Below are positions 17,576-26,499 of a stretch of DNA of 64,000 nt, in pieces. This DNA comes from Actinacidiphila acidipaludis (GTDB lineage: Bacteria > Actinomycetota > Actinomycetes > Streptomycetales > Streptomycetaceae). How positions within the stretch are numbered: position 1 is the stretch's first letter; each line of letters opens with the position of its first letter. The notes under the pieces are model-generated. The model searched no databases. It was not told where the DNA came from and saw nothing but the letters and a program-made list of their open reading frames with translations. Both the position numbers and the translations under genes were made by a program. Where the stretch lies: contig NZ_JAINZZ010000005.1 of assembly GCF_019890725.1 (NCBI RefSeq), forward strand, positions 124,001 through 188,000, written 5' to 3'.

Positions 17576-18451
17576 TCAGAGGGAGTTGGCCTCGGTGGGC
17601 GCCGGCGGCCGCCACGACAGCAGCCGGCGTTCGAGCTTGCCGATCAGCCATTCCGCGCCGAGCACGATGACCGCGATGACGAGCATCGTGGCGAACACGC
17701 CGTTGGGATCGAAGTTGTTCTGCGCGGTCTTGATGACCAGGCCCAGCCCGCTCTGCGCGCCGAGCACCTCGCCGACCAGCGCGCCGACGATGGCGAAGCC
17801 GAAGGCGCTGTGCAGGCTGGCGATGATCCAGGTCAGTGCCGAGGGCACGACGACATGGCGGGTGATCTGCATCCGGGAGGCCCCGAGCACCCTGACGTTG
17901 GCGAGGACGCTGCGGTCGACCTCGCGGACGCCCTGGAAGGCGTTGAAGAAGACGATGAAGAACACCAGAACCGCGGCGAGCAGGATCTTCGGCGTCACGC
18001 CGATGCCGAAGGCGACGATGAAGATCGAGCCGAGGACGATGCGCGGAATGGCGTTGACCATCTTGATGTAGGGGCCGAGGACGTCGGAGAGGTAGCGGCT
18101 CTGGCCGAGCGCGACACCGAAGACGACCCCGGTGACGGCACCCACGGCGAAGCCGGCCAGCGCTTCCTGGATGGTGGTCCAGATGTTCTGGTAGAAGGAG
18201 CCGAACTGGGTCCCGTGCTGGAAGAGTTCGACGAGCCTCTTCCAGATGCCGGAGGGCTGCCCGTAGAAGAACGGGTCGACGATGCCCCACATCGTGGACA
18301 GCTGCCAGCCACCGATGACGAAGGCCGCGAGGGCGATCCGGCCCGCCCACACGAGAGCGGTGCGACGACGCGCGGCACGCCGGGCGGTCCTCGCGGCCCC
18401 GTCCTTGACGTCGGCGATGGCGGTGGTGGAAGCGGTGGATGCCGTCGTCAT
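17576..18451 (-). CDS. NitT/TauT-type ABC transporter permease
   Basis: 291 residues with about six membrane helices and the EAA-type loop G-A-S-R-M-Q-I-T-R-H-V-V-V-P-S-A-L that contacts the ATPase. The N-terminal 40 residues are cytoplasmic and Arg/Ala-rich. Its ATG at 18451 overlaps the stop codon of the ATPase gene (ATGA), showing translational coupling. It forms the channel of the importer. Confidence 0.9.
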   Translation of the reverse strand: MTTASTASTTAIADVKDGAARTARRAARRRTALVWAGRIALAAFVIGGWQLSTMWGIVDPFFYGQPSGIWKRLVELFQHGTQFGSFYQNIWTTIQEALAGFAVGAVTGVVFGVALGQSRYLSDVLGPYIKMVNAIPRIVLGSIFIVAFGIGVTPKILLAAVLVFFIVFFNAFQGVREVDRSVLANVRVLGASRMQITRHVVVPSALTWIIASLHSAFGFAIVGALVGEVLGAQSGLGLVIKTAQNNFDPNGVFATMLVIAVIVLGAEWLIGKLERRLLSWRPPAPTEANSL

Positions 18452-19308
18452 GCCGCGCCTCCCGCGGTGAGGGCGTAGGCGCGCTCGACCTCTTCGCGCA
18501 GCGTGTCCCAGATCTGGTGCTGGAGTTCGATGAACCGGGGCTGGAAGCGGATCTCCTGGACCGATCCGCGCGGCCGGGGCAGGTCGATGTCGAAGACCGC
18601 CTTGACCGAGCCCGGGCCCGAGGTCATCACGACCACCCGGTCGGCGAGTGCCACCGCTTCGTCGAGGTCGTGGGTGATGAAGATGACGGACGGCCGGATC
18701 TGCTCCCACAGACTCAGCAGCTCGGTCGACATGATCGCTTTCGTCTGCACGTCGAGGGCGCCGAACGGCTCGTCCATGATCAGGATCCTGGGTTCGTTGA
18801 TGAGGGCCGCGGCCATCGCGACGCGCTTGCGCATGCCGCCGGACAGCTGATGCGGGTAGCGGTCCTCGAAGCCGGCGAGTCCGACCCGGCGCAACCAGTC
18901 ACGCGCCGAGGCCTGAGCCTGCTGCTTGGGCACCCGGCGGAAGACCGGGCCCATCAGCACGTTGCCGAGGACCGTCTTCCAGGGCAGCAGGGCGTCGGTC
19001 TGGAACATGAAGCTGACGCCGTCGGTGATGCCCTCCACCTCGCGGCCGCCGACGCGGACGGACCCCTCGCTGGGCCGGTCGAGGCCGGACACCATGCTCA
19101 GCGTCGTCGACTTGCCGCAGCCGGTCGGGCCCACCACCGCGCAGAACTGGCCGGGCTCCACGGTGAACGAGACGCCGTCCAGCGCCGTGAACACCTCACC
19201 GGCCGGGGTCAGGAATCGTTTCGTGAGCCCGGATATCTCGATGCGTGCGTCCGCCTGGTCCGCCGCACCGGTGCCCGGGCTCGTCGCGACATCGTTGCGC
19301 GAGGCCAT
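18448..19308 (-). CDS. NitT/TauT-type ABC transporter ATP-binding protein
   Basis: 286 residues. Walker A G-P-T-G-C-G-K-S-T at 60-68, signature L-S-G-G-M near 155, Walker B I-L-I-M-D-E-P-F-G-A-L-D near 175 and the H-loop T-H-D are intact. The F-Q-T-D-A-L-L-P-W Q-loop is characteristic of the SsuB/TauB/NrtD group. First gene of the importer operon; its start faces the two-component system genes across 314 bp. Confidence 0.92.
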   Translation of the reverse strand: MASRNDVATSPGTGAADQADARIEISGLTKRFLTPAGEVFTALDGVSFTVEPGQFCAVVGPTGCGKSTTLSMVSGLDRPSEGSVRVGGREVEGITDGVSFMFQTDALLPWKTVLGNVLMGPVFRRVPKQQAQASARDWLRRVGLAGFEDRYPHQLSGGMRKRVAMAAALINEPRILIMDEPFGALDVQTKAIMSTELLSLWEQIRPSVIFITHDLDEAVALADRVVVMTSGPGSVKAVFDIDLPRPRGSVQEIRFQPRFIELQHQIWDTLREEVERAYALTAGGAA

Positions 19309-19444
19309 GAGGGACCGCTTCCTTCCGTGGTTCGGGGTTCCCCGGCCGTTCCGCGTGGATCCGCCGGGCAGTGCGTCCGGAGTTCCTCACAGGCCGAGGA
19401 AGGCAGACGCTAGAGACGGCCCGGCGTTACGTCGCTGTTTCCGA

Positions 19445-19460
19445 GCTATCCCGCGATAGC
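19445..19460. promoter_or_regulatory. inverted repeat in the importer/two-component divergent promoter region
   Basis: GCTATC-CCGC-GATAGC lies in the 314-bp divergent space between the ABC importer and the sensor kinase. It is a reasonable binding site for the response regulator encoded to the right. No other clear element is seen in this gap. Confidence 0.35.
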
Positions 19461-19622
19461 CGCGTAACCAGGACTTCTGCTCGTTTTGCTCAGTGGGCGG
19501 AGGCTGGGCAGCGCCCTGGCCGTGCGGCACAATCGCGCCACCCGCACATCCAGGAAGACCTTCCCGGAGCGAGCGTCCGACGGGCGCCCGGCACGACGCG
19601 TCACCGCAACGAAGAGGTACCC

Positions 19623-21290
19623 GTGAAACCCATCCGCTTCCGGGCAGGACGCGGCGGAAGGCGACGGCTTTCCACCCGGATCCTCGCCAACGAGCTCGCC
19701 ATCCTCGCGCTCACGGGCCTGATCGGCTTCGTCCTGTTCGCGTTCGTGCAACGTGCCGAACTCGACCGGTCCTACGAGCAGCGGGCGCTGGCCATCGCCA
19801 GCATCGCAGCAGCGGACCCGCAGATCCGGCACGCGACCGAGTACGGGGACCCCACCCACGTGGTGCAGCCCGTCGCCCAGCGCATCTGCAAGGCGGCCCA
19901 CGCGTCGTACGTGGTGGTGATCGACCTGCACGGCGTACGGCACTCGCACCCCATGCCGTCTCTCATCGGGAAGCGGGTCGCCGAGCCGATTGTGGTCAGG
20001 GACGGCCGCACTCATGTCGGCATCGACCAGGGCGCGCTGGGCCGGTCCGCCAATGCCAAGGCCCCCCTGACGAGCACTTCCGGTGCACTGGTCGGAGAGG
20101 TGTCCGTGGGCATCCCGGAACGCGCGGTGCTCAGCGAGCTGTGGTTCGAGCTGCCCACCTTCGGGCTCTACGCCGCGATCGCCACCGCGATCGGGGCGGC
20201 AGCCGCGTCGCTGCTGGCCCGGCGGCTGAAGCGGACCACGTTCGGCCTGGAGCTGGAGGAGATCGCCTGCCTGCTGCAGGACCGCGAGGCCATGCTGCAC
20301 GGCATCCGGGAGGGAGTGGTCGCCGTGTCCCCCGACGGACGGATCACCGTCGTCAACGACGAGGCCCGGCGGTTGCTCGGCATCGGCACGGCGCTCGGCC
20401 AGCGGCTGGACGAGCTGCTGCCCGACGGCCGGCTGCGCCGCGCCCTGGACGGCACCCTGACCGGAACCGACGTCAGCGTCCTGACCGACGACCACTGCCT
20501 CGTCGTCAACCGTATGCCGGTCAGCCTGCAGGGCCGCGCGCTGGGCGCCGTCGTCACCGTCCGCGACCGCACCGAACTGATCGGCCTGCTGCGTGAACTG
20601 GACTCCGTACGCGGGCTCACCGACGCTCTGCGGGCCCAGCAGCACGAGTTCACCAACCGGATGCACACGCTGGCCGGGCTCCTGGACATCGGCGAGCACG
20701 AGTCCGCCTACGACTACGCCATCGAGACGGCCCGCTCCGGTCAGGCCCTGACCGAGGCCGTCCGCCGCCACATAGGCAACTCCCTGATGGTCGGGCTCAT
20801 CGTGGCCAAGTCCACCGTCGCCGCCGAACGGGGCGTGACGATCGCCCTCACCGACGACTCCGCGCTCGGCGACGACCCACCGCACCTGCGCCGGCTGCTG
20901 ACCATCGTCGGCAACCTGCTCGACAACGCGGTCGACGCGACGGCCGAGGCGCCACGCCCGGAGGAGGGGCGCCGGATCCTGCTCACGGTGACCGAGGCCG
21001 ACGACCTCATCGTCGTACGCGTCGCGGACAACGGCCGGGGCATCGCCCCGGGCACCGCCCAGTCGATCTTCGAGGACGGCTGGTCCACCCGCCCCGAACG
21101 GGGCACCGCGCGCCGCGGCCTGGGACTCGCCCTGGTGCACCGACTGGTGCAACGGCACGGGGGCACCATCACGGTCAGCGAGGGCCCCGGCGCGGTCTTC
21201 ACGGTCGTCCTGCCCCAGCCGGGCGCGGAGCCGGCCCGTCAGGGCGCGCTGTTCACGAAAGCACTGCCGATGGGAAGTGACCTCGGATGA
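19623..21290 (+). CDS. CitA/DcuS-type sensor histidine kinase
   Basis: 555 residues. A cytoplasmic basic N-terminus, a first helix (L-A-I-L-A-L-T-G-L-I-G-F-V-L-F-A-F-V), an extracytoplasmic PAS-like sensor of about 130 residues, a second helix near 180-200, a cytoplasmic PAS (E-G-V-V-A-V-S-P-D-G-R-I-T-V-V-N) and an SpoOB-like dimerisation helix with Q-Q-H-E-F-T-N-R near 340 containing the phospho-histidine. The HATPase has N-L-L-D-N-A-V-D-A, D-N-G-R-G-I and G-L-G-L-A-L-V. The GTG at 19623 follows GAAGAGG. Family members sense citrate or C4-dicarboxylates. It overlaps the response regulator gene (ATGA). Confidence 0.9.
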   Translation: MKPIRFRAGRGGRRRLSTRILANELAILALTGLIGFVLFAFVQRAELDRSYEQRALAIASIAAADPQIRHATEYGDPTHVVQPVAQRICKAAHASYVVVIDLHGVRHSHPMPSLIGKRVAEPIVVRDGRTHVGIDQGALGRSANAKAPLTSTSGALVGEVSVGIPERAVLSELWFELPTFGLYAAIATAIGAAAASLLARRLKRTTFGLELEEIACLLQDREAMLHGIREGVVAVSPDGRITVVNDEARRLLGIGTALGQRLDELLPDGRLRRALDGTLTGTDVSVLTDDHCLVVNRMPVSLQGRALGAVVTVRDRTELIGLLRELDSVRGLTDALRAQQHEFTNRMHTLAGLLDIGEHESAYDYAIETARSGQALTEAVRRHIGNSLMVGLIVAKSTVAAERGVTIALTDDSALGDDPPHLRRLLTIVGNLLDNAVDATAEAPRPEEGRRILLTVTEADDLIVVRVADNGRGIAPGTAQSIFEDGWSTRPERGTARRGLGLALVHRLVQRHGGTITVSEGPGAVFTVVLPQPGAEPARQGALFTKALPMGSDLG

Positions 21291-21976
21291 TCAGAACCCT
21301 CGTGGTGGACGACGACTTCCGGGTCGGCCAGCTCCACAGCGACTACGTACGCCGGGTGCCCGCGTTCGACGTGGTGGGCAGGGCCGTGAACGTGGCCGAG
21401 GCTCTGGACGCGGTCCGCGCCCTGGCTCCGGACCTCCTGCTGCTGGACATCTTCCTTCCCGACGGCAGCGGGCTCGACATCCTGCGGCGGCTCAGCCAGG
21501 ACCACGCCGACAGCCGCCCCGACGCACTGGTGATCACCGCCGACCACGACGTCTCCACCGTGCGGGCCGCGATGAAACTCGGGGCCGTCGGCTACCTGGT
21601 GAAGCCGTTCGGCTCCGCCGACCTCGCCGAGCGCCTGGGCGCCTACCGTGAGTTGCGGGACCGTGCGGAGGCCCTCAGCCGGACGTCCAGGCCCGATCAG
21701 TCCGACGTGGACGCGTTGTTCAGCGCGGCCCGGCCGCCCGCCGTCCCGCGCATCCCGGCCAAGGGCCACTCCGCGCCGACGCTCAGCGCGATCCACCAGG
21801 CGCTGCGCGCCGACCCCGGCGCGCTGTCGGCGGCCGAGGCCGCCGAGGCGACGGGTGTCTCCCGGGCCACCGCGCAGCGCTATCTGTCCTACCTCGTCAA
21901 GGAGGGCACAGCCCGCCTGGAACTTCGCTACGGCACCAACGGCCGTCCCGAACACCGCTATCGGCTGAAGCGCTGA
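21287..21976 (+). CDS. CitB/DcuR-type response regulator
   Basis: 229 residues. The receiver domain has the acidic pocket V-V-D-D-D (8-10), phospho-acceptor Asp54 in L-L-L-L-D-I-F and Lys106 in L-V-K-P-F. The C-terminal half has a helix-turn-helix (A-A-E-A-T-G-V-S-R-A-T-A-Q-R-Y-L) of the DcuR type. It overlaps the kinase gene by four bases. Position next to the divergent importer suggests that operon as its target. Confidence 0.9.
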   Translation: MIRTLVVDDDFRVGQLHSDYVRRVPAFDVVGRAVNVAEALDAVRALAPDLLLLDIFLPDGSGLDILRRLSQDHADSRPDALVITADHDVSTVRAAMKLGAVGYLVKPFGSADLAERLGAYRELRDRAEALSRTSRPDQSDVDALFSAARPPAVPRIPAKGHSAPTLSAIHQALRADPGALSAAEAAEATGVSRATAQRYLSYLVKEGTARLELRYGTNGRPEHRYRLKR

Positions 21977-22045
21977 GCCTCTCCTCGGCGGGCGGACCGG
22001 TCTCCGCGCCACCGACGGCTACCGGACGAAACCGCCCCCGCCACG

Positions 22046-23011
22046 TCAGGCGCGGGCCTGGCGGCGGGCGAGCAGGGCCGCGCGACGCTCGTCGAAGCGC
22101 ACCGCCTGGTCGTTCAGCCCGCCCATGAAGAGCCCCAGTTCCTCCTGCGCACGCAGTCCCGTCGGGCCGAGTCCACCGCGCTCGAGCACCTTGAGATGGC
22201 GCAGCACCGGCAGCAGCACGTCGTCGTGGTGGATCCGCAGGTTGTAGACCCCTCCGACGGCGATCCGGGCCGCCGCGCGCTCGAAGCCGGGCATTCCGTG
22301 CCCCGGCATCCGGAAGTCCACCACGACGTCGCGGATGGCGACCAGGGCCAGGTCCGGAGCGAGCTCGAGCGCCGCGGCCAGGAGGTTCCGGTAGAAGACC
22401 ATGTGCAGGTTCTCGTCGGTCGCGATCCTGGCGAGCATCCGCTCGCACACCGGATCACCGGACTCGCGGCCGGTGTTGCGGTGCGAGACCCGCGTGGCCA
22501 GCTCCTGGAACGCCACGTAGGCCACCGAGTGCAGCATGCTGTGGCGGTGGTCGTGCTCGAAGCCTTCCGACATGTGCTGCATCCGGAACCGCTCCAGCTC
22601 GCACGGGTCGACCGCCCGGCTGGCCAGCAGGTAGTCGCGCATCACGATCGCGTGCCGGCCCTCCTCGGCGGTCCAGCGGTGCACCCAGGTGCCCCAGGCG
22701 CCGTCGCGGCCGAAAAGAGTGGCGATCTCGTGGTGGTAGCTCGGCAGGTTGTCCTCGGTCAGCAGGTTCACCACCAGCGAGATCCGGCCCACCTCGGAAA
22801 CCTTGGACTGCTCCGGCGCCCATGCCTCACCGCCGAGCACGCCGTCGAAGTTCCGGCCGTCGCTCCAGGGCACGTACTCGTGCGGCATCCACTCCTTGGC
22901 CACGCCCAGGTGCCGGTCGAGTTCGCCCGCCACCACCTCCTCCAGGGCGTGGAGCAGGGCCGCGTCGCTCCACGCGTCGGAGGGGGCGAGGTACGGCGAA
23001 GTGAGGGGCAC
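22046..23011 (-). CDS. acyl-ACP desaturase (ferritin-like di-iron)
   Basis: 321 residues of the stearoyl-ACP desaturase family, which introduces a double bond into acyl-ACP using O2. Iron ligand motifs are visible: T-E-D-N-L-P-S-Y-H, T-A-E-E-G-R-H and A-T-D-E-N-L-H (two E/D-x-x-H pairs). No membrane helices, as expected for the soluble class. The GTG at 23011 has AGGAG seven bases before it and gives the normal length; the in-frame ATG further out lacks a ribosome-binding site. It would adjust membrane fluidity, fitting the nearby cold-shock genes, though co-regulation is not shown. Confidence 0.88.
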   Translation of the reverse strand: MPLTSPYLAPSDAWSDAALLHALEEVVAGELDRHLGVAKEWMPHEYVPWSDGRNFDGVLGGEAWAPEQSKVSEVGRISLVVNLLTEDNLPSYHHEIATLFGRDGAWGTWVHRWTAEEGRHAIVMRDYLLASRAVDPCELERFRMQHMSEGFEHDHRHSMLHSVAYVAFQELATRVSHRNTGRESGDPVCERMLARIATDENLHMVFYRNLLAAALELAPDLALVAIRDVVVDFRMPGHGMPGFERAAARIAVGGVYNLRIHHDDVLLPVLRHLKVLERGGLGPTGLRAQEELGLFMGGLNDQAVRFDERRAALLARRQARA

Positions 23012-23415
23012 GAGTACTCCTGAGGGGGTGGGGATCGAGCCGCGACGGAGAGGCGACCGCATCGGAACGGCAGGGTCGCGACGGACACGTGTCGCGCCGG
23101 ACCTGCACGGCAGCGTCCGCCCGAACGTTCACGAACGCCGCGGACCAGACGACCACGGGTGGCGTGGGCGTGGCAACGGTTTGAGGCACCGATGCACACA
23201 CCGGCACGGAAAGGCGAGCGAGTACGGACCCGCTCGGATGGATTCGATCGCGGGCGGCAAACTTTCCGTACAGTACTACATGACGTAGAACCGTCGAACC
23301 GGGACGGTGGCACGCTGAGTGGGCTCGGCGACGCGACGCGGCGCGCCGTACGCCTCCGCCCCGCCCCGCCCCGCCCCAGCGGTCAGGCCCCGGGGACCGG
23401 GGAACGGGCCCAAGG
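23012..23415. promoter_or_regulatory. 404-bp gap: desaturase promoter region with GTAC-N-GTAC element
   Basis: No ORF here looks real. The least GC-rich patch (about 23262-23288) contains GTACAGTAC at 23268-23276, an interrupted palindrome, overlapping CTAC-ATGAC-GTAG. This could be an operator for the desaturase gene. A short ccgcc tandem tract lies at about 23356-23377. Confidence 0.3.
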
Positions 23416-23925
23416 TCAGCGGCCCTGCCACACGGCCTTGGCCCCGGAATCGCCGATCCGGTAGACCTGCACCACCGCTCCCACCCCCACGACCAGCGCC
23501 AGCACCACCGCCACCACGCGTACCGCCGCTGTGGTCAGGGACAGCCGGTCCACCCAGGTGCCTCCCTGACCGCCGCCTGCCCGCACGACACGCCGTACGA
23601 AGCCGCGGTGCACGACCCACAGCACCACTGCCACCGCGAAGATCCCCACACTCCAGGGCAGCAGGTCGCCGCCCATCTCCGTGTGGTGTTCCACCGCCGC
23701 GGTCTCCGGCACGCGCTCCTGCAGCGACTCCCCGGCGTCCGTCGCCAGCGGGACCGACGCCAGGGCCACCAGGGCCAGCAGCGGCAGCGCCACCCCCGTC
23801 CTGCGCATCACCGCGGGCCACGCCGCGCACACCACCAGCACCAGCGCCGACAGCGGCACAAGGACGACCACGGCGTGGACCCACAACGGGTGCGCCGGAA
23901 GCCCATTGATCGTCGTGGTTCCCAC
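23416..23925 (-). CDS. DUF2231 membrane protein
   Basis: 169 residues with four predicted membrane helices. It opens with I-N-G-L-P-A-H-P-L-W-V-H-A-V-V-V-L-V-P, the histidine-containing motif (HPLxVH) that marks the DUF2231 family, and carries a conserved-type loop E-T-A-A-V-E-H-H-T-E-M-G-G. Function is unknown; the histidines suggest metal or haem binding. The GTG at 23925 follows GTGGAG; the longer open frame would prepend an Arg-rich stretch that does not look coding. Confidence 0.75.
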   Translation of the reverse strand: MGTTTINGLPAHPLWVHAVVVLVPLSALVLVVCAAWPAVMRRTGVALPLLALVALASVPLATDAGESLQERVPETAAVEHHTEMGGDLLPWSVGIFAVAVVLWVVHRGFVRRVVRAGGGQGGTWVDRLSLTTAAVRVVAVVLALVVGVGAVVQVYRIGDSGAKAVWQGR

Positions 23926-24099
23926 ATCGACTCCACGCTCGGCAGGGAGGGTACGGCCACCGTAGAGGGCGCGTGGCCGGCGCCGACGACGGCGCGCGTA
24001 GCGGCGCGTCAAGCCGTGGGCCGGCGGCGTGTCGCACCCGCACGGCCGTCGCTTCCGTGCTACGTTGTCGATCAGTTGCAGTTGTGGTTCCCAAACTTC

Positions 24100-24142
24100 A
24101 AGTGCTCTCATCACCCTCGGTGGTGGGAGCACTTTTGTTTTT
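24100..24142 (+). promoter_or_regulatory. terminator-like hairpin with T-tract in the cold-shock gene leader
   Basis: Arms aagtgctctcatcacc (24100-24115) and ggtggtgggagcactt (24119-24134) pair over 16 bp with two G-U pairs, followed by a T-rich run to 24142. It is oriented toward, and lies about 90 bases before, the start codon of the cold-shock gene; the neighbouring gene runs the other way. It therefore appears to be an intrinsic attenuator or cold-responsive leader element. The promoter is probably near 24040-24070. Confidence 0.65.
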
Positions 24143-24232
24143 CCGGGTCTGTGTCCCGGGTGGGGCGATCATCGCGGCGACACGGAGGCCGCGGTGTGCG
24201 GCTCCGGGTACTGCCCCCGAAGGAGATATGAC

Positions 24233-24436
24233 ATGGCTACTGGCACCGTGAAGTGGTTCAACGCGGAAAAGGGCTTCGGCTTCATCGAGCAGGAGGGCGG
24301 CGGTCCTGACGTCTTCGCCCACTACTCGAACATCGCCACGTCCGGCTTCCGCGAGCTCCAGGAAGGCCAGAAGGTGACCTTCGACGTCACGCAGGGCCAG
24401 AAGGGCCCGCAGGCCGAGAACATCGTTCCTGCCTGA
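24233..24436 (+). CDS. cold-shock protein (CspA family)
   Basis: 67 residues, a single cold-shock domain. RNP1 (K-G-F-G-F-I) and RNP2 (V-F-A-H-Y) are intact after the classic [12 protein letters not shown] start. It binds single-stranded nucleic acid and acts as an RNA chaperone. AAGGAG precedes the ATG by seven bases. A long leader with a terminator-like hairpin precedes it and a 20-bp stem terminator follows. The next gene is a DEAD-box helicase, a common functional partner. Confidence 0.95.
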   Translation: MATGTVKWFNAEKGFGFIEQEGGGPDVFAHYSNIATSGFRELQEGQKVTFDVTQGQKGPQAENIVPA

Positions 24437-24449
24437 CGATCGGCACGCG

Positions 24450-24493
24450 CGGAGGCCGGGGCCCGCACCTTGGGGTGCGGGCCCCGGCCTCCG
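24450..24493 (+). terminator. terminator of the cold-shock gene
   Basis: A 20-bp perfect stem (24450-24469 with 24474-24493) closes on a 4-base ttgg loop, 14 bases after the stop codon. It is among the strongest hairpins in the window. The remaining bases up to 24777 form a leader for the helicase gene with a small gggcag/ctgccc hairpin and no ORF I can support. Confidence 0.9.
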
Positions 24494-24777
24494 GTTGTTC
24501 GCAGGGCCCCCGAAGCAGGGGCGCCGCGGTCCGATGACGACCGCACCCACCCCACCGGAGACCACAGGGGGCGGAACCCGCCCGCCGGCCTCCCGTCACC
24601 GCGTTCGCCGTCGCCTTCTCTGTGCGGCGGCCCGACAGCGGTTCTCTCTCCCGAGAGCGTCCCGGGCAGTCCGCTGCCCGTCCGGACCTCACTTTTCATC
24701 GGTCCGTCCTTGCGATTCCCCCGCGTGTGGTTTCCGCCCCGGAATTCCTCGACGTACCGCGCCGAGGAAGGCTTTGC

Positions 24778-26289
24778 ATGAAGAGCACCACCATGCGTAC
24801 GCAAGACCCGTCGTTCCGCACACGTTCGAAGGGATCCGACGGCCGTTTCGCCGGTGCCCGCGACGGCCGCCGCCATGGCCGGGGCCGTTCGGCCCCGGGC
24901 CGGCCGGTCGCGCCGCAGGGCGAGTTCGCCCTGCCCGTCACCGTCACCCCCGCGATCCCGGCGGTGGAGGCGTTCACCGCGCTGACCATGCCCGACCGGC
25001 TGCTGGCGGAACTCGCGCACCAGGGCATCACCGTCCCGTTCCCCATCCAGGCCGCCACGCTGCCCAACACCCTGGCCGGCCGTGACGTACTGGGGCGCGG
25101 CCGCACCGGGTCGGGCAAGACGCTTGCCTTCGGTCTGGCGCTGCTGGCCCGTACAGCCGGACAGCGCGCCGAGCCCCGGCAGCCGCTGGCCCTGGTCCTG
25201 GTGCCCACCCGGGAACTGGCCCAGCAGGTCACCGACGCGCTCACCCCGTACGCCAGGAGCGTCCGCCTGCGCCTCACCACTGTCGTCGGCGGCGTGTCGA
25301 TCGGCCGGCAGGCCGGCGCGCTGCGCGGCGGGGCGGAGGTCGTCGTGGCCACGCCGGGGCGGCTCAAGGACCTCATCGACCGCGGCGCGTGCCGGCTCGA
25401 CCGGGTTGCCATCACCGTGCTGGACGAGGCCGACCAGATGGCGGACATGGGCTTCATGCCACAGGTCACCGCGCTGCTCGACCAGGTGCGGCCGGGCGGC
25501 CAGCGCATGCTGTTCTCGGCCACCCTCGACCGCAACATCGACCTGCTGGTCCGCCGCTATCTCTCCGACCCGGTCGTCCACTCCGTCGATCCCTCGGCAG
25601 GTGCGGTCACCGCGATGGAGCACCATGTCCTGCAGGTCCACGCGGCCGACAAGGACGCCACCACGACGGAGATCGCCGCCCGCGACGGCCGGGTCATGAT
25701 GTTCCTGGACACCAAGCACGCGGTCGACCGCCTCACCCGGCACCTGCTCGACAGCGGCGTGCGCGCGGCGGCGCTGCACGGCGGCAAGTCCCAGTCACAG
25801 CGCACCCGTACGCTGGCCCAGTTCAAGACCGGCCACGTCACCGTGCTGGTCGCCACCAACGTGGCCGCCCGGGGCATCCATGTCGACAACCTCGACCTGG
25901 TCGTCAACGTCGACCCGCCGAGCGACCACAAGGACTACCTGCATCGCGGTGGCCGCACCGCCCGCGCCGGCGAGTCGGGCACCGTCGTCACTCTGGTGCT
26001 GCCCCGTCAGCGCCGCGATGTGAGCCGGCTCATGAGCACCGCCGGCATCACCGCGCAGACCACCCAGGTCCGCTCCGGCGATGCCGAACTGAGCCGTATC
26101 ACCGGCGCCCAGGCGCCGTCCGGCATCCCCGTCAGCGTCTCCGCGCCGCCGGCCGAGCACCCCCGCCGCACCGGCGCCCCCGTCCGCGGTCGACGTGGCC
26201 GGCCTGCCCCGAGCCGCGGCTCGGCCGCACCGGCCCGCTCCCGGAACGCGCCTTCCGCACAGGCATCCGCGTCCACAACCGCGGCGTGA
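24778..26289 (+). CDS. DEAD-box ATP-dependent RNA helicase
   Basis: 503 residues. Motifs in order: Q motif (F-P-I-Q-A), Walker A G-R-T-G-S-G-K-T, P-T-R-E-L-A, T-P-G-R, D-E-A-D, S-A-T, then the second RecA lobe with V-A-A-R-G-I and H-R-G-G-R-T-A-R. A basic N-terminal tail of about 50 residues and a long Ala/Pro/Arg tail are likely RNA-binding and disordered. GAGGAAGG precedes the ATG. Adjacent to the cold-shock gene, it probably unwinds RNA structure during growth at low temperature. Confidence 0.93.
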   Translation: MKSTTMRTQDPSFRTRSKGSDGRFAGARDGRRHGRGRSAPGRPVAPQGEFALPVTVTPAIPAVEAFTALTMPDRLLAELAHQGITVPFPIQAATLPNTLAGRDVLGRGRTGSGKTLAFGLALLARTAGQRAEPRQPLALVLVPTRELAQQVTDALTPYARSVRLRLTTVVGGVSIGRQAGALRGGAEVVVATPGRLKDLIDRGACRLDRVAITVLDEADQMADMGFMPQVTALLDQVRPGGQRMLFSATLDRNIDLLVRRYLSDPVVHSVDPSAGAVTAMEHHVLQVHAADKDATTTEIAARDGRVMMFLDTKHAVDRLTRHLLDSGVRAAALHGGKSQSQRTRTLAQFKTGHVTVLVATNVAARGIHVDNLDLVVNVDPPSDHKDYLHRGGRTARAGESGTVVTLVLPRQRRDVSRLMSTAGITAQTTQVRSGDAELSRITGAQAPSGIPVSVSAPPAEHPRRTGAPVRGRRGRPAPSRGSAAPARSRNAPSAQASASTTAA

Positions 26290-26499
26290 CGCCCCGCCCC
26301 GGTCTCGCTGCGGCCGACCGCTGAGCGGCAGCAGCCCTCTCCCCTCCGGCGACCCGGCGTCGCCATGGCAGCGGCCGTTGGGGATCGGCTCGGCACGGCG
26401 CCTCATCGCCGTGCCGAACCGAGGTGCCCCATCAGAAGTCCTGGGGATCAGTCGGTCGACATCGTCGCCCGGGTTGTCCACGGCCCTGGCTCCCCAAGG

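Noticed and set aside
23356-23377. Tandem ccgcc tract as a possible CRISPR or regulatory repeat
   Set aside because: A short simple repeat without spacers; likely slippage in GC-rich DNA.
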